Assembly (NCBI GenBank): GCA_023053685.1
Contig: JALIGW010000001.1
Coordinates: forward strand, 153,876,466 to 153,940,465
Direction of reading: 5' to 3'
Origin: Diadophis punctatus similis
Lineage: Eukaryota > Chordata > Lepidosauria > Squamata > Dipsadidae
DNA: 64,000 nucleotides
The stretch's first letter is position 1. Every line of letters starts with the position of its first letter. A program made the translations under genes and the position numbers. A model generated the notes under the pieces. That model saw nothing but the letters and a program-made list of their open reading frames with translations. It was not told where the DNA came from and made no database searches. This document shows positions 22,248 to 33,574 of the stretch, piece after piece.

Positions 22248-25182
22248 GTGCAGGGGCCACCAGACACAAATCAGACAGGCGTTGCCCAGGGCAGTCTACC
22301 CTGCAAGAACAAATTGACCATCACAGTGACCATTGACAGCATGCCTTGCATCATGGAAGTGGACACCGGCTCCACGGTCTCCATCGTCTCCTGGCAGGCC
22401 CTGAAGCTCACACTCCCGAGTCTCCAGAAGAGCCGCCTCAAGCAGCCTCAAGCAGCACCACATCAAGCTCTCCGACTCAGGGGAATCGCATCCCCGTCAT
22501 CGGCCAAGGCCAGTTCCTGGTCAAGTTCAACCATTTCAAAGAGCCTTGCAGCTCACAGTGGTTGGTGGTAACCTTCCTAGCCTCCTGGGCTTGGATTGGT
22601 TCAATGCCCTCAGCCTGGGGGTGACTGGCATCAACTCCATCGCCAACCCTGCCTTCGATGACCTGTTCCAGGAGTTCCAGGATGTTTTTAGCCAAGACTT
22701 GGGCAAGTATGTGGGCACTCCTATCTCATTTAATCTGGACCCGACTGTTGCCCCGATCAGGCTTAAGCCCAGGTGGGTCCCATTGGCTCTGTGCCCCAAA
22801 ATTGACCGTGAACTCGACAAACTAATCTGGCAGGGGATTCTTGAGCCGGTCGAACACGCCAAGTGGGAGACCCCAATAGTAACACCCATTAAAGGGGACG
22901 GCACCGTTAGGATCTGCGCAGATTACAAGTGCACGCTGAATAAGGCGTTGCAGCAGAGCGCCTATCCGGTGCCGATTGTTCACCATCTTCTACATTCCCT
23001 GGACCCTGGCTGCCTTTTTGCTAAACTTGACTTGGCACAGACATGCCAGTAGATGGCGCTACTACTGAGGCACAGACCATTGTGACTCATAGGGGAGGCG
23101 TTTAAGTGTCAGAGACTGTAGTTTGGAGTCAGCGTGGCCCCAGGGTTGTTCCAGAGTGTAATGGAACGCCTATTGCAAAACATTCCTGGGATCGTGCCGT
23201 ATTTTGACGATGTGCTAATCTACCCCTGTGACGTGGAACAGCTCCGCTCCCAAGTCTGAATGGTCCTGTCAAAACTGCGCGCTGCTGGGCTTAAAGCCAA
23301 GCGCAGCAAATGCTTGCTGGGGGTGTCTGAGGTTGAGTTTTTGGGCTACCGCATAGATGGCAATGGCATACACCCCACTGAAAGCAAGCTCTGGGCTATT
23401 CACGAAGCGCCCACCCCAAGAAATCAAAGCGAGCTCCAAGCCTTCCTTGGTCTTCTTAATTTTTATAGCCTTTTCCTTTGAAATAAGGCTTCCATTGGCA
23501 ACCCCTTGCACAGGCTCTTGGCAAAGAATTCTCCTTGGATTTGGGGATCTATGGAAGCTGAGGCTTTTTGAGCCGTTAAACAACTTTTGACTACAGACAG
23601 CTTCCTCTCATTCAATAAAACACCACTCTGCTCCTGGCCCTTGTTTGCGACGCTTCTCCCTTCAGCGTCAGGGCTGTATTGAGCCACAGACTCCCAAATG
23701 GAATCGAGGCCCCGGTAGCCTATTACTCCAGGACCCTGTCCAGCACCGAGAGAAACTACAGCCAGCTGGACAGGGAGGCATTGGCTGCTGTTGCTGGGGT
23801 CAAGAAGTTCCATGAGTACCTTTTTGGGAGGGATTTTGAGTTGGTGACTGACCACAAACCATTGTTGGGGATGCTCTCTGGGTACCGCCTCACCCCGGTT
23901 GCTTTGTCCACATGTTTCGCCAGATGGGCCATTTTCCTGTCAGCCTACTCCTATCAGCTGGTGCACCGGCCCGGGAAAGACATGGGCAATGCAGGTGCCC
24001 TGAGCAGGTGCCCCCCTGCCTGATATTCTAACTGACATCTCCCCAGATGCTCCTGTTCTTCTTATTGACCTTGCTGACTCTGGACTCGTCACCTCGGCTG
24101 CGGTGGCAAGGCATACGGCCAGTAACCCCTCATTCAAGACTATTTTGAACTGGGTGTGGAGGGGATGGCCTAAGGACCCAGGCAGAGCTGAATTCAAGCC
24201 TTTCACACAAAATCAGCACGAACTGTCAGAGCAAGGGTGTTGCCTCCTGTGGGGCGACCGTGTGGTCATTCCTCCCAGCCTGTGTGCTGGCATTCTAAGG
24301 ACTCTGCATGAGGGCCATCCGGGGATTGTCCGAATGAAAGCCCTTGCTAGAAGTTATGTATAGTGGCCTAACATGGATTTAGAAATCCACGACTGGGTAG
24401 CAAGGTGCAAGCCATGCCAGGAGTCCAGGCTGGCTCCCCCTAAGGCTTCGGTACAGAACTGGGACAAACCGAAAGCCCCTTGGTAGATATTGCATATTGA
24501 TTTCACGGGGCCCTTTCATGGCCAGACATTCATGATCCTGGTAGATGCATACTCCAAATGGATTGAAATATTTTTAATGGGCTCCACATCAGCCGAGGCG
24601 GTTATTAAAGTCCTCCGGTGTCTGTTTGCCACCCATGGCCTTCCCGATGTCTTGGTGTCCGATAATGGCCCACAGCTCACCGCTACCCAGTTTGAGGGGT
24701 TCTTAGCGGAGCTAGGGATCCGCCATGCCCTATCAGCGCTGTTCCACCCTTCCACGAATGTAGAACGATCTGTAAGATCGCCCAAAGAAGCCCTGGGAAG
24801 ACTAGGCCCTGGAGATTGGCAAGCCAGGGTGGACAAATTTCTCCTCTCCCAACATATCGCCCCTTGCGCAGCCAGAGGCCGCAGCCCGGCCGAACTGATA
24901 ATGGGTCGCAGGCTCCGATCAGTTCTAAACCATCTGCACCCAACTTATGCACCAAAAGACAACAATACAACAGGCCTATGGCTACCTTGGGAAATAGAAC
25001 AAATCACAGGCCCAATGTCCTATGAAATTAGGCTTGACAATGGGAGACAGTGGAGGAAACACATCGACCAAATTAGAAAACGTGTAAAGGGAGATTCGCA
25101 AAGTCCGAAAGCTGAAAATAATTATACTCCTTCCCTAGCTAATCAAGCCCAATGGAGTTGGAAGACTTGCCTGAGGCACTAG
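22248..25182 (+). pseudogene. Gypsy pol (protease, RT, RNase H, integrase), broken
   Basis: Domains occur in the Gypsy order. The aspartic protease active site DTGS is at 22362-22373. Reverse transcriptase runs from about 22700 with the catalytic YFDD at 23200-23211 and LGY.I downstream. RNase H (YYSRTLSSTERNYSQLDREA, then TDHKPLLGM) spans about 23640-23900. Integrase has an HHCC zinc finger (about 24310-24420) and a core with HIDFTGPF, SDNGPQ and a retained Glu in NVERS, followed by a C-terminal domain to 25182. Damage includes frameshifts between protease and RT and between RT and RNase H, and stops at 23050, 24361 and 24484 among others. Integrase downstream of RT/RNase H separates it from Ty1/Copia. 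Confidence 0.93.
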
Positions 25183-25389
25183 GAGTCCAGCAGCGATCGC
25201 ATGATGAATATCCGAGGAGCCCCCCCCCCTGAAAGCTTCCAGGAGTTTCCAGGCTCAGGCCTCGGAGTAGCAGCAGACCTGTCCGCTTAGGCTGCTGCCT
25301 CATCAATGACTGAGCTGCACAGGTCAGGGAGGGTTCCCAAATGCCCCGCCTACCTGTATGATTACATGTGCCGCATGGATTGCTCCATC

Positions 25390-25403
25390 GAGGAGGAATG
25401 GAG
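25390..25403 (+). promoter_or_regulatory. Polypurine tract of the Gypsy element
   Basis: GAGGAGGAATGGAG is purine-rich except for one T and immediately precedes the 3' LTR, the expected site for plus-strand priming. Confidence 0.75.
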
Positions 25404-25605
25404 TGTTATGTACTGACAGTTGAACATGGTTTCACCCAGGTCCAACGTTTGAGTGGGAGAATGCTCAAATGCTATTGGTTAAAGCATCTGACAACTCCCT
25501 ATAAAAGGGCTAGCTGTCAAACTGCAAGTGGCTGGTTGTACAGAGTTGCCAATAAACAGTTGTCCTGAAGTCTGTCTTCTGACTTGTGATTCCCACAACT
25601 TAACA
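25404..25605 (+). repeat. 3' LTR of Ty3/Gypsy retrotransposon
   Basis: A 202-bp copy of the 5' LTR with intact TG...CA ends (TGTTATG...CTTAACA). By hand alignment it differs from the 5' LTR at about 19 positions plus one 2-bp indel, roughly 9 %, so the insertion is not recent. The flank is GTAAA. Confidence 0.93.
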
Positions 25606-25610
25606 GTAAA

Positions 25611-26877
25611 CTTGCCATTTTCAACATAAAATTACACATTTATACATTATACAAATACATGAATCCTATAATATTTCTCTTTCCAACCGGTTAATGTTAT
25701 TATTATGTCTCTAGAGTCTAAACCCTAATATTCAGTAATTTCTTTGGTTATGTACATCACCTTAATTTTTCTAGCTGCCAGTTGCAAGAGATTTGTAGTT
25801 TTAAAGATTTTATTATCATTTTCTACCTGCTGAAGGATGAGAAAGACCTATTAGGTCATTTATCCAATCTTCAGAAGAAAAACTCTATTTAATATTTAAT
25901 AGCATTTTGTTTGTTGGAGTTCCAAATGTCATAAGCAACGAGACTTCCTTTCATATCCTTTGAAAAAAAACTTCCATAGCTTATTAGATTGACATGTATT
26001 ATATTTTAAAAACCTAGTGCTTGGACTATATTTTCTCACGTAGATGTATACCCTCAACAATAACAATACAGCAAATAAGTCTAATTAACTTTCAATTTAG
26101 TTTATGATTTGTTTTGTCCTTTTGAGGTTTCTGTCTATAATTAATTTTCCCACATTGCTAGTGAGTGTTATTGGAGGTGTGAATATGTGTTTAACATACC
26201 TACGCAAACAGAATATTTTTTCATCATTCAAGCATGCACACAATCTACTTTGTCTTTTTCAAATATTGGAATATGGAAAGCAACTGAGCAATAGGAAGAG
26301 CCAGTGTATATTTCAATGACAATATTAGCCTAACTTTATTTTATATATTTTACTAAATGTCAAATGAGACCGTTATCTTGGGCAGCTGTACAAATCCTTT
26401 AGAAGTGGTGCTTCGCAATGTACAAGAGCAAGACAGGAAAACAGGGTGGGTTTTTTTTCTGCCTTTATTCAGGCTTCTGCTTTGTAAGCTATTCCCAGCT
26501 GTCCCCTCAATGTATATATGCACAGCCAGTAATGTTGCATGTGGTGACAGCTGAGAGTAGTTTGCAAAGTCGACCCATGAGCCTGGAAACCTTTTATAGA
26601 GCCAAATGTTCATGTGCAGCTATGATATCATAGCATCATTCCTATACAGAGAGTAGCAAGGAGGCATATCATACCCTTGATTTCCCTTGAGAACCCAGTC
26701 CATTTTGCTAACCACTGTGGACTGGGTTACCAGAGCATGTGGGATATAAATATGACAGAGACATTTTCTACAATGTGCCTAATGAATATAGATTGATTAA
26801 AACTGTTGAGGGGCAGCAAGAATAAAACAACTGGGTTTAGACCTATTTAAATAAACGTGAGCATGCATTATACAGAG
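25611..26877. other. A+T-rich stretch with nothing recognised
   Basis: No supported gene or repeat. The short open frames on both strands around 26353-26633 overlap one another and show no motif. Confidence 0.45.
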
Positions 26878-27080
26878 ATCTGGTTTAGTGTAGTAGTTAA
26901 GGCACCAGACTAGAAACTGGGAGATCATGTGTTCTAATCCTGACTAAGGCATAAAACTAGGTGATTTGGGGCTGATCACTCTAAGCCCTAGCAAGAAAGC
27001 AATGGCAAACCATTTCTGGAAAATATTGCCCTGAAAACTACAAGGATTTGTCTACAGTAAGTAGTCTCCAGGACTCCGGT
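26878..27080 (+). mobile_element. tRNA-derived SINE, sense
   Basis: The head 'gtttagtgtagtagttaaggc' (A box) and 'gtgttctaatcctga' (B box, 26929-26940 region) are followed by 'ggtgatttggggctgatcac', 'gcaatggcaaaccatttctg' and a tail 'ctacagtaagtagtctccaggactc'. The same consensus occurs inverted at 31960-32125. The tail suggests mobilisation by an RTE/BovB-type LINE. Confidence 0.8.
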
Positions 27081-27552
27081 CTGGTGTGGTGTGTGTATTT
27101 TTAGACTATAAGAAGATGCAATGGCAGTATTTTGCTAGGTTCACTGAGCCATGGTTAATTAAATAGTATTGGAAGATGCTGGTTTCTTATTTCTAGAAAA
27201 CAGATTTGGGTGGACAGGTTGTCAGAAATAGTTACCTGTATAACATCCAAATAATTGGTCCAATATGAATACAATTTATATTTTGGCCTGTACTTTTTTT
27301 TTATACAGTTGTTTTTGGAGAAAATTATGGGTTCCTTTATTTATTTGAAGGAAGGATCTGCGAATCCAGATTTCCTATCTGCTGTTCAGACAGATGCAGA
27401 AATAATGTCAAGGATCAGTTTCTGCTCCTTCAGATAAAATCTGTTAGGAATTTCTTACAATTTCACCTAAATGGGGATAATATTGAGAGATGGCCACTAT
27501 TAGTTATACCTTTAAACAGCATACAAGTTAGAATTGTAGTAACATTCACTTT
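27081..27552. other. Unassigned stretch
   Basis: No feature recognised. Confidence 0.4.
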
Positions 27553-27757
27553 TATTTATTTGCTAGATTTACATCTTACACATGGCTTACTGGTGATCTT
27601 AATTTTGTCCGCCTAACAACAGTCCTGAGAAGTAGATTGAACTGAGAGAGAGTAACTGGTAGAAAGTCATCCAGGGCTGAGGATGAACTCAAACCTGTGT
27701 CTCCTAGGTCTTAGTTCAGTACCGAACCACTAACCCAAATTGGCTCACCAGTGTGTA
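27553..27757 (-). mobile_element. tRNA-derived SINE, antisense
   Basis: Read on the minus strand it starts with a tRNA-like head (GGTTAGTGGTTCGGTACTGA, then a B-box-like GGTTTGAGTTCATCC). It continues through 'gatgactttctaccagttac' and ends in 'ggcggacaaaattaag' and a T/A-rich tail. The body 'aacaacagtcctgagaagta' is a common squamate SINE phrase. Confidence 0.72.
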
Positions 27758-28794
27758 ACAAAAAATAAAATGTCCTGATGTAGTCTTTCACTGGTGGAAT
27801 CTGTTGGGCAGTGTTGAGTTTCATGGTTTAGTGATTGTGGTCTAGACATCAGATTTATAGATTTTCACTGACAACTGGCACCTTCAGAGGCAAGGTAGTC
27901 GTCTTCAGAGACAAGGGCTCCTACTGGTGCAGGCAGGGAAAGAGTGAACACAGACGTTTCATCCTTTTCCTGTTTAGCACATGTCTTGGACTTGCTTGTA
28001 CTAACTCATATAAAGGAAACATACCCTGTTATAACTGAGTCTGATGATCTGAGGAAACTTGCTGGATTTGGGGAATTTCTACTGCCAGAGCTTTTGCAGT
28101 TCAGCCTGCATAGTTCAAGAGAGGCCTCCGGTCATGTGAAAAATGGTGAAGCTCACAATTAGCTTTTTTCTCTTGCAACACTGAATTATCCTACCAATAG
28201 TCTGAAACCTTACATAGAACACAAACAAGCCCCACTATAAGCTTATTGAGATTGAATAAAAATGCTGTAAATCTTTTAGGTGTTTATCCATTCATCCCCA
28301 TTTACTTTTCACATCCTTTATTAAATTTAGTTTTCATCAGTTCTTTGATTAGTAAGTGTAGATGGAGAAGTTGGTTCCAGTAGATGGATTTAAGCTGATG
28401 AGCTTCTGTGCTGATGCATGAAGTTCAGTTGAATAAATTGCCATACATTCATCTCTATATACATAACAAGATGGAAACTGTATTCCATTTCTTTTTCTTA
28501 TTTAAAGTTTAGATTACATAGTTCATTCTTCATTAGGGTACTTAAAAAAAAACAAGGATGCAAATATTTTGAACATGTATATTTTTGCTTTTCTATATTT
28601 GCCATATTTGCTTTGTTTTGGAAAGCAAATTTTTGTTTTGTTTTCATTTGAAAACAATTAGAAATCTGTGGAAAAAAAATTAAAGGATGGTAATTATGCC
28701 AGGAGATTGGAATGGGTAGAATGTTGTTTCTGTCTTTAAAAACAGGGGGTGGGGGCGGGGAGAGAAGCTAAGTGTTTAGCATTGAGACTGATAC
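27758..28794. other. Unassigned stretch
   Basis: Two overlapping open frames (27835-28038 and 27944-28162) have no recognisable domain. Nothing else identified apart from a G-rich patch near 28745-28760. Confidence 0.4.
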
Positions 28795-29414
28795 CAGGTA
28801 AAACTGGAACAGATTGTTAAATACTCTGTTTATCAGCATTTAGAAAAGAAGCCCATATGGTTTATCAAAAACAAGCCATGCCAGGGCAAGCCAATCTCCT
28901 TTTCTGATAGAGTGACCAATTGAGTGGTTCACTGAGAATCCAGTGGCTAGTGTACTTCAACTTCAGCAAAGTCTTCCATGAGTTCCTACTAGTGAAGTTG
29001 GAAAATTATGGACAGAATATTGATATCACTGGATGAATACTGAGCTGGCTGAACAAACTTACCCCATGAGTGCATGTCAATGGATGTCTGTTAAAATACT
29101 GTAAAAAAAAGTCAAATGCCATATAAGAGGGGTCTGTTGTAAGCCCAATGCTTTTCAACATATTTATAAAATTGACAGTGATGCAAAGAAGAATGGTTAG
29201 CTAATACATTGACAAATACATTTCATGATTCAGGAGGATCTTGAAAAGCTGGAACAGTGGGCTGAAATCAATATGATGAAATGCACAGAACTTTATTTGA
29301 GTAGGAAACATCAAGCACACATGAGTATAGGACAGGGAGATCATTTTGCACATGTTAGAAGGATTTGGATGTCCTGTTGAGTCAAAGGAGAAAATGAGTG
29401 ATATAGCTGCAAAA

Positions 29415-29545
29415 AAGGGAGGGAAGAGAGGGAGGGAGGGAGGGAGGGAGGGAGGGAGGGAGGGAGGGAAGGAAGGAAGGAAGGAAGAAAGGAAGGAAGG
29501 AAGGAAGGAAGGAAGGAAGGAAGGAAGGAAGGAAGGAAGGAAGGA
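29415..29545. repeat. (GGGA)n-(GGAA)n microsatellite
   Basis: A compound array: about 12 GGGA-type units change into about 19 GGAA-type units, with one AGAA interruption. It gives the low-complexity GREGGREG/KEGRKEGRK frame on the plus strand and the SLPPSLPP/FLPSFLPS frame on the minus strand. Confidence 0.97.
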
Positions 29546-29778
29546 ACACTTTCACTTCATCAACAGGCATATAACAACAAGCTCAAAAGAGATTATCACC
29601 CTCTCTGTTCTGGGCTGATAAAATTACATCTCAAATATCATATCCCATTCTGTCTTCCCATGAAGGATTCTGACAAATAGGAGCATTGCCACATGGGAGC
29701 AACTGAGGTCATGAGAGTCAAAAGGATAAATTTATCAGGAACAGTTGGAGGCATTGTGTATATGTTTATCCTGCAGAA

Positions 29779-30192
29779 CAGTGGTGTGTTCCTACCGGTG
29801 CGGTCGACTCTACCGTACCGGTAGCGGCCAGCAGTTGGCGCTATTTGCGCACGACAGCTCTGGTGCCGTCTTCACCGGTCTGTCGCGCGGCACCATCTTT
29901 TTTTGGCAATTTTTTGGCTGATTTTGTTTCCTGCGCATGCACGGAAGCAAAATCTTGCGAGGGGACGCGCATGTGCGTGAGATTTCAATGTTTTTTTGCT
30001 TATGCACATGCGCGGAAGCAAAAAAAGCACTGAAATCACGTGCGCGCATGTCCCCTTGTGAGATTTTGCTTCCATGCATGCGCAGGAAGCAAAATCGTGC
30101 GAGGGGGTGCGCGCACGTAGTGAGCGCATGCTGAAACATGGTGATGCGCGTGCAGCGCACCGGTAGTGCGAAGAACAAGCAACCCGCCCCTG
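29779..30192. mobile_element. hAT-type non-autonomous element, family B copy 2
   Basis: Ends CAGTGGTGTGTTCCTACCGG and GGTAGTGCG...AACCCGCCCCTG. Perfect 8-bp duplications CTGCAGAA flank it (29771-29778, 30193-30200). The interior is CpG-rich with three related 'ggaagcaaaatcttgcga(g)gggac/tgcgc' blocks in both orientations, giving internal hairpins. It lies inside the CR1 relic. Confidence 0.95.
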
Positions 30193-30299
30193 CTGCAGAA
30201 GACATAATAGCTGTTTTCAAGTATGAGAAGGGTATCAAGGTAGAATTGTTCAAAAGTGGTCCAGACACTAGAACAAGAATCAGTGGGTTTCACTTAACA

Positions 30300-30612
30300 A
30301 GGAAGTAGTGTTTATTAGTTTTATTTTATTTTCAGCCCATCTCATAGCAAATGACTCTTTGGATGGTTTGGGTGGACAGCAGGAAACATAATGGTAAGAA
30401 CTATTCAACGGTGAAACCAGGAGAGTATGAGTTCTAGTCCTGCCTTAGGCATGAAACCCATCTGGGTGACCTTGGGCCAATCACTCTCTCAACAGAACCC
30501 ATTCCACAGGATTGTTGTTGTGGGGAAAATAGGAGGGGTATTAGGTATGTTCCCCATCTTGAGTTATTTATAAAAAAAATAATGCAGGGTTTAAAAAAAT
30601 CTAATAAAAACA
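30300..30612 (+). mobile_element. tRNA-derived SINE with L2-like tail pieces, inside CR1
   Basis: A fragment 'cagcccatctcatagcaaatgactcttt' (L2-type tail) is followed by a tRNA-like SINE: B-box region GAGTTCTAGTCCTGCC (30430-30446), 'gggtgaccttgggccaatca', 'ggattgttgttgtggggaaa', and the end 'ttgagttatttataaaaaaa'. It separates the CR1 coding relic from the CR1 3' end. Confidence 0.72.
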
Positions 30613-30765
30613 GATTGCCCAAGGGGTGATGGATTTTCCTTCATTGGAGTTATTTAAGCTGGACAGCCATCTGTTCAGGTTGCTGTGCTAATGTATTAGG
30701 AGTAGTAGAATAGATGATCTCTAGAATTTCTTTCAATGCTTACATTCTATGAATCTTTTAGTAAT

Positions 30766-31955
30766 CTGAATTTTTATAGCCAAGCTACAGTTGCATAGTA
30801 ATGTGTTTTGTTTATAGAACAGCTAGGTGTAAATGATCTAGCCAGATGTTTAATCACCAAGGGGAAACAAGTTAATCACAAATTAACACAATCTTCATTT
30901 ATCAAGTACTTAATTCTCAGTAGTAGGTCATAAAAGCAGGTTTTGTTGTTCTTTACAATCTATTTTGATATTGGTAGCATCCCTAGAATGCTAAATGCTT
31001 TTAAACACCAAAATATGTAAGTCACAATAGTATGTAATGGAAAAGAACAAATTAAATTGTTTCATGTCAGGTGTCACATCATCATTAAGTGAGTTCTTAT
31101 TCACATAACAGGGTAAGTTGTTGCAGTTGCTGTCTTCATCTCTTCCTTTTACTATAGCAGTGTATACCTTGTGCTACCAGCTTGTACATGGTTACTTATG
31201 AATAAGTGTATTTCTTTGAGTAAGGATGCACTGATTATGTTGAAAATACCTATCTATATTTGATTTTCTTCTGGTGTTCAGGTTCCATTTTTTATCTATG
31301 AATCTCAGAGCTTTGTATGGATAGCTTAAAAGCAAGTATCAAATATAGCAGGATACATGACATGAAAAATGCGTTTTGTTTCAAGTTTAGAACAAACATC
31401 TCACCTAGTCTGTTTTGAACTGGCTGAGTTCCAACTCTGCTAGAAAGTTGTGTTTAAACAAAACTCAAAAACAGCTAACTGTTCCAGCCATGGGAAACTG
31501 TAAGAAATTGACACGAGCCTTTTGCTCCCTTCTTTTATACATCAGGATCAGAGAAATTTGATGGGGTGGAAGTCCATGCTTACTTCCTGCTTTGGCTAGA
31601 CAATTTGTAGAAAGATTGGCAAAAGAGATGACATAATTTTAAAAAAAATCATTCTGGGCAGCTCTGTCAGAACAAAGAATCCTCTGTCCTTACCTTGAGA
31701 ATCTGTATTCTACACGCTGGTCAAATGGCTGATCATCTAATCAACACTGCTCATTCAGCAATTAGTTAGCACCTCCCATTCCAGTCAGTCCTGCAGAATT
31801 GGACTTCTATTTCTATGAAATGTGGTTCCTTAAATGTTTTCAGGCAGGGTCTATACCAGTTTTTTAGGATAATACTAAACTGCATGAATAGCATTAATTA
31901 AAATTACCAAACCAACCCCCCCCCAAATACCCTCACCATTACTGTTTGTCAGAAT
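30766..31955. other. Unassigned A+T-rich stretch
   Basis: No gene or repeat recognised, apart from a C run at 31917-31924. Confidence 0.45.
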
Positions 31956-31959
31956 CTAC

Positions 31960-32125
31960 TCACTTATAGAGTCTTTGAGACAGTTTTGACTCTTGTTGAC
32001 TACAGGAACAAGTCCATGCAGTTTTTTTGGCACTTAAAGTTGAATGACTGGCCCAAAATCATCCACCTGGCTTTGTTCCTAAAACAGGACTAACACAATC
32101 TCCTAATTTCTGGTCTCATGCCTTT
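31960..32125 (-). mobile_element. tRNA-derived SINE, antisense
   Basis: The reverse complement matches the SINE at 26878-27080: 'gacagttttgactcttgttgactacaggaacaagtccatgca' is the tail region and 'cacctggctttgttcctaaaacaggactaacacaatctcc' the B-box-to-body region, in inverted order. Confidence 0.7.
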
Positions 32126-32126
32126 T

Positions 32127-32277
32127 AACAGATTAACAGAGTTAGAAGGGACCTTGCAGATCATGTAGTCCAACCCCCTGCCCAAGCAGGAGACCCTACA
32201 TCTGCCTTTACCTAGGATCGAACTCACAACCTGCTGATTGTGAGGCAAGAGCTCTTTTACTACTACGCCAGTCTCAT
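32127..32277 (-). mobile_element. SINE with tRNA-like head and CR1-like tail, antisense
   Basis: On the minus strand the head reads GCGTAGTAGTAAAAGAGCTC, then the B-box sequence GAGTTCGATCC (32215-32225 on the plus strand as complement). The other end is the CR1 3' terminus (AACAGAGTTAGAAGGGACCT on the plus strand). tRNA heads joined to CR1 tails are known from reptile pol III SINEs. Here the junction lies at about 32190-32205. Confidence 0.7.
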
Positions 32278-33574
32278 CTGTCCAAAACACCAATCACAAG
32301 CACTAGCCTCTACATACAAGTCAGTAACCATACCAGAAGACTAGTATGGTAGAAGGGCTTACCCGGAATGCGTTCACATGAAAACCCCAATCAGTGTCAC
32401 CGGCATGGTAGTCTTCTTCTCTCTGTGTGTCTTTCTCACCATGCTTTATCAGACAATACTGTGTTTCAAAATAAAATAAAAAGGGTTGAATTGGACTTAG
32501 ATAGCATGCTGTGGGTGAAGCTTCAGAAGAAGCAGATGAACTCACCACCAGTTCCAGCAATATTCAGAATGGAAATTGCTTAAAATCTTCCCATTCCCCA
32601 TCAGCCACCGACTAAATCAGAACTGTGTTCTTTCTTTTTAATTCTCCGTTACCCCAACTGTCTCGGCTGATAGCACCTGACATAAAGATATCGTAGTTTG
32701 TTTTTTTTAAGATTAAATGCAATCGCTATATCTGGAACAGCCGCTACAATCAAAACAGTTGCATTTCATTCTTATGTGCTTTATTCCATGCCCAGAACAA
32801 AACTCTCAGAATATACATTTTATTTTTGGTAAGGAAGAGTTGGTACTCCAACTGTTCTTGCACACCTCTTTAAAATAGATGGTTAAAACCAGAAAGCAAG
32901 CACAGAGCTGAAAAGTTACAGCAGAGCCAGATATCCACATATCTGTCTGGGAAACATATGTAGGGGATTTTCAGGGATGGATGAATACTCTTGTTTTTAT
33001 TATAAAAGAAAAGCAGAAAGTACACATGTTTAACTACTTCCCAGATGAAGTAACCATATTATGTTTAGCATGCAGTTTCCCTTAGAAGGTAAGCTTTGAA
33101 TTTGTCCCAATTCATAATGTTCCTGCTGTGAGGATTGTTACACTGATTTTACTGAAAGTTGCTAATGTTAAAATAATGGAGAATTACATGGGATACCAGC
33201 CTTTTGATCACTCTTTTCTATGCTCTGTATTGATATGTCTTCTGTTAAATTGTTTTATAGTTTAACCGCATTTCTAAGACATAGATAGAAATCTTGGACA
33301 CCACACTGTCGCAAGGATTATAAAGGCTTGGCCAGTTCCAGCTTAGCCGTTTTAGCATTCCCTCTGACATTTGTCAAGTTCATTGGCATTGCCTTTTCCA
33401 GTTCATAATAGAACCATTTCTTTGAGAGAACAATTTCATGTACTTAGAAGTCTAAGATGTACGTCTTCAGTCTTATATTTATCTATACGTAGCATAAAAT
33501 AAAAATCCACTAGATATAACTCATCTGTTTTCCTGACCTGCTTTGAGTAGATCTAATGTATGACACCTTTCATA
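32278..33574. other. Unassigned stretch
   Basis: No gene recognised. Open frames at 32321-32583 overlap on opposite strands and show no motif. Confidence 0.45.

Larger units (their letters stand above)
28795..30765 (+). mobile_element. CR1 LINE relic with three later insertions or expansions
   Basis: 28800-29345 reads as decayed CR1 reverse transcriptase: LEQIV.YSVYQHLEKKPIW-like, then DFSKVFHEF-like, a VSPMLFNIFIK-like palm block, and LEKLEQWAEINMMK-like residues. After a GGGA/GGAA array the ORF relic continues and, beyond the hAT at 29779-30192, reads DIIAVFKYEKGIKVELF-like. A SINE then intervenes. The 3' end is at 30610-30765 (LPKG.WIF-like, then 'tttcaatgcttacattctat', the CR1 terminus). 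Many stops and frameshifts are present. Confidence 0.82.

Noticed and set aside
21391..25182. Domesticated gag or pol gene
   Set aside because: It lies between matching LTRs with a near-matching flanking duplication and carries many stops and frameshifts, so it is an ordinary dead retrotransposon.
29346..29618. Gly/Arg/Glu/Lys repeat protein
   Set aside because: Translation of a GGGA/GGAA microsatellite.
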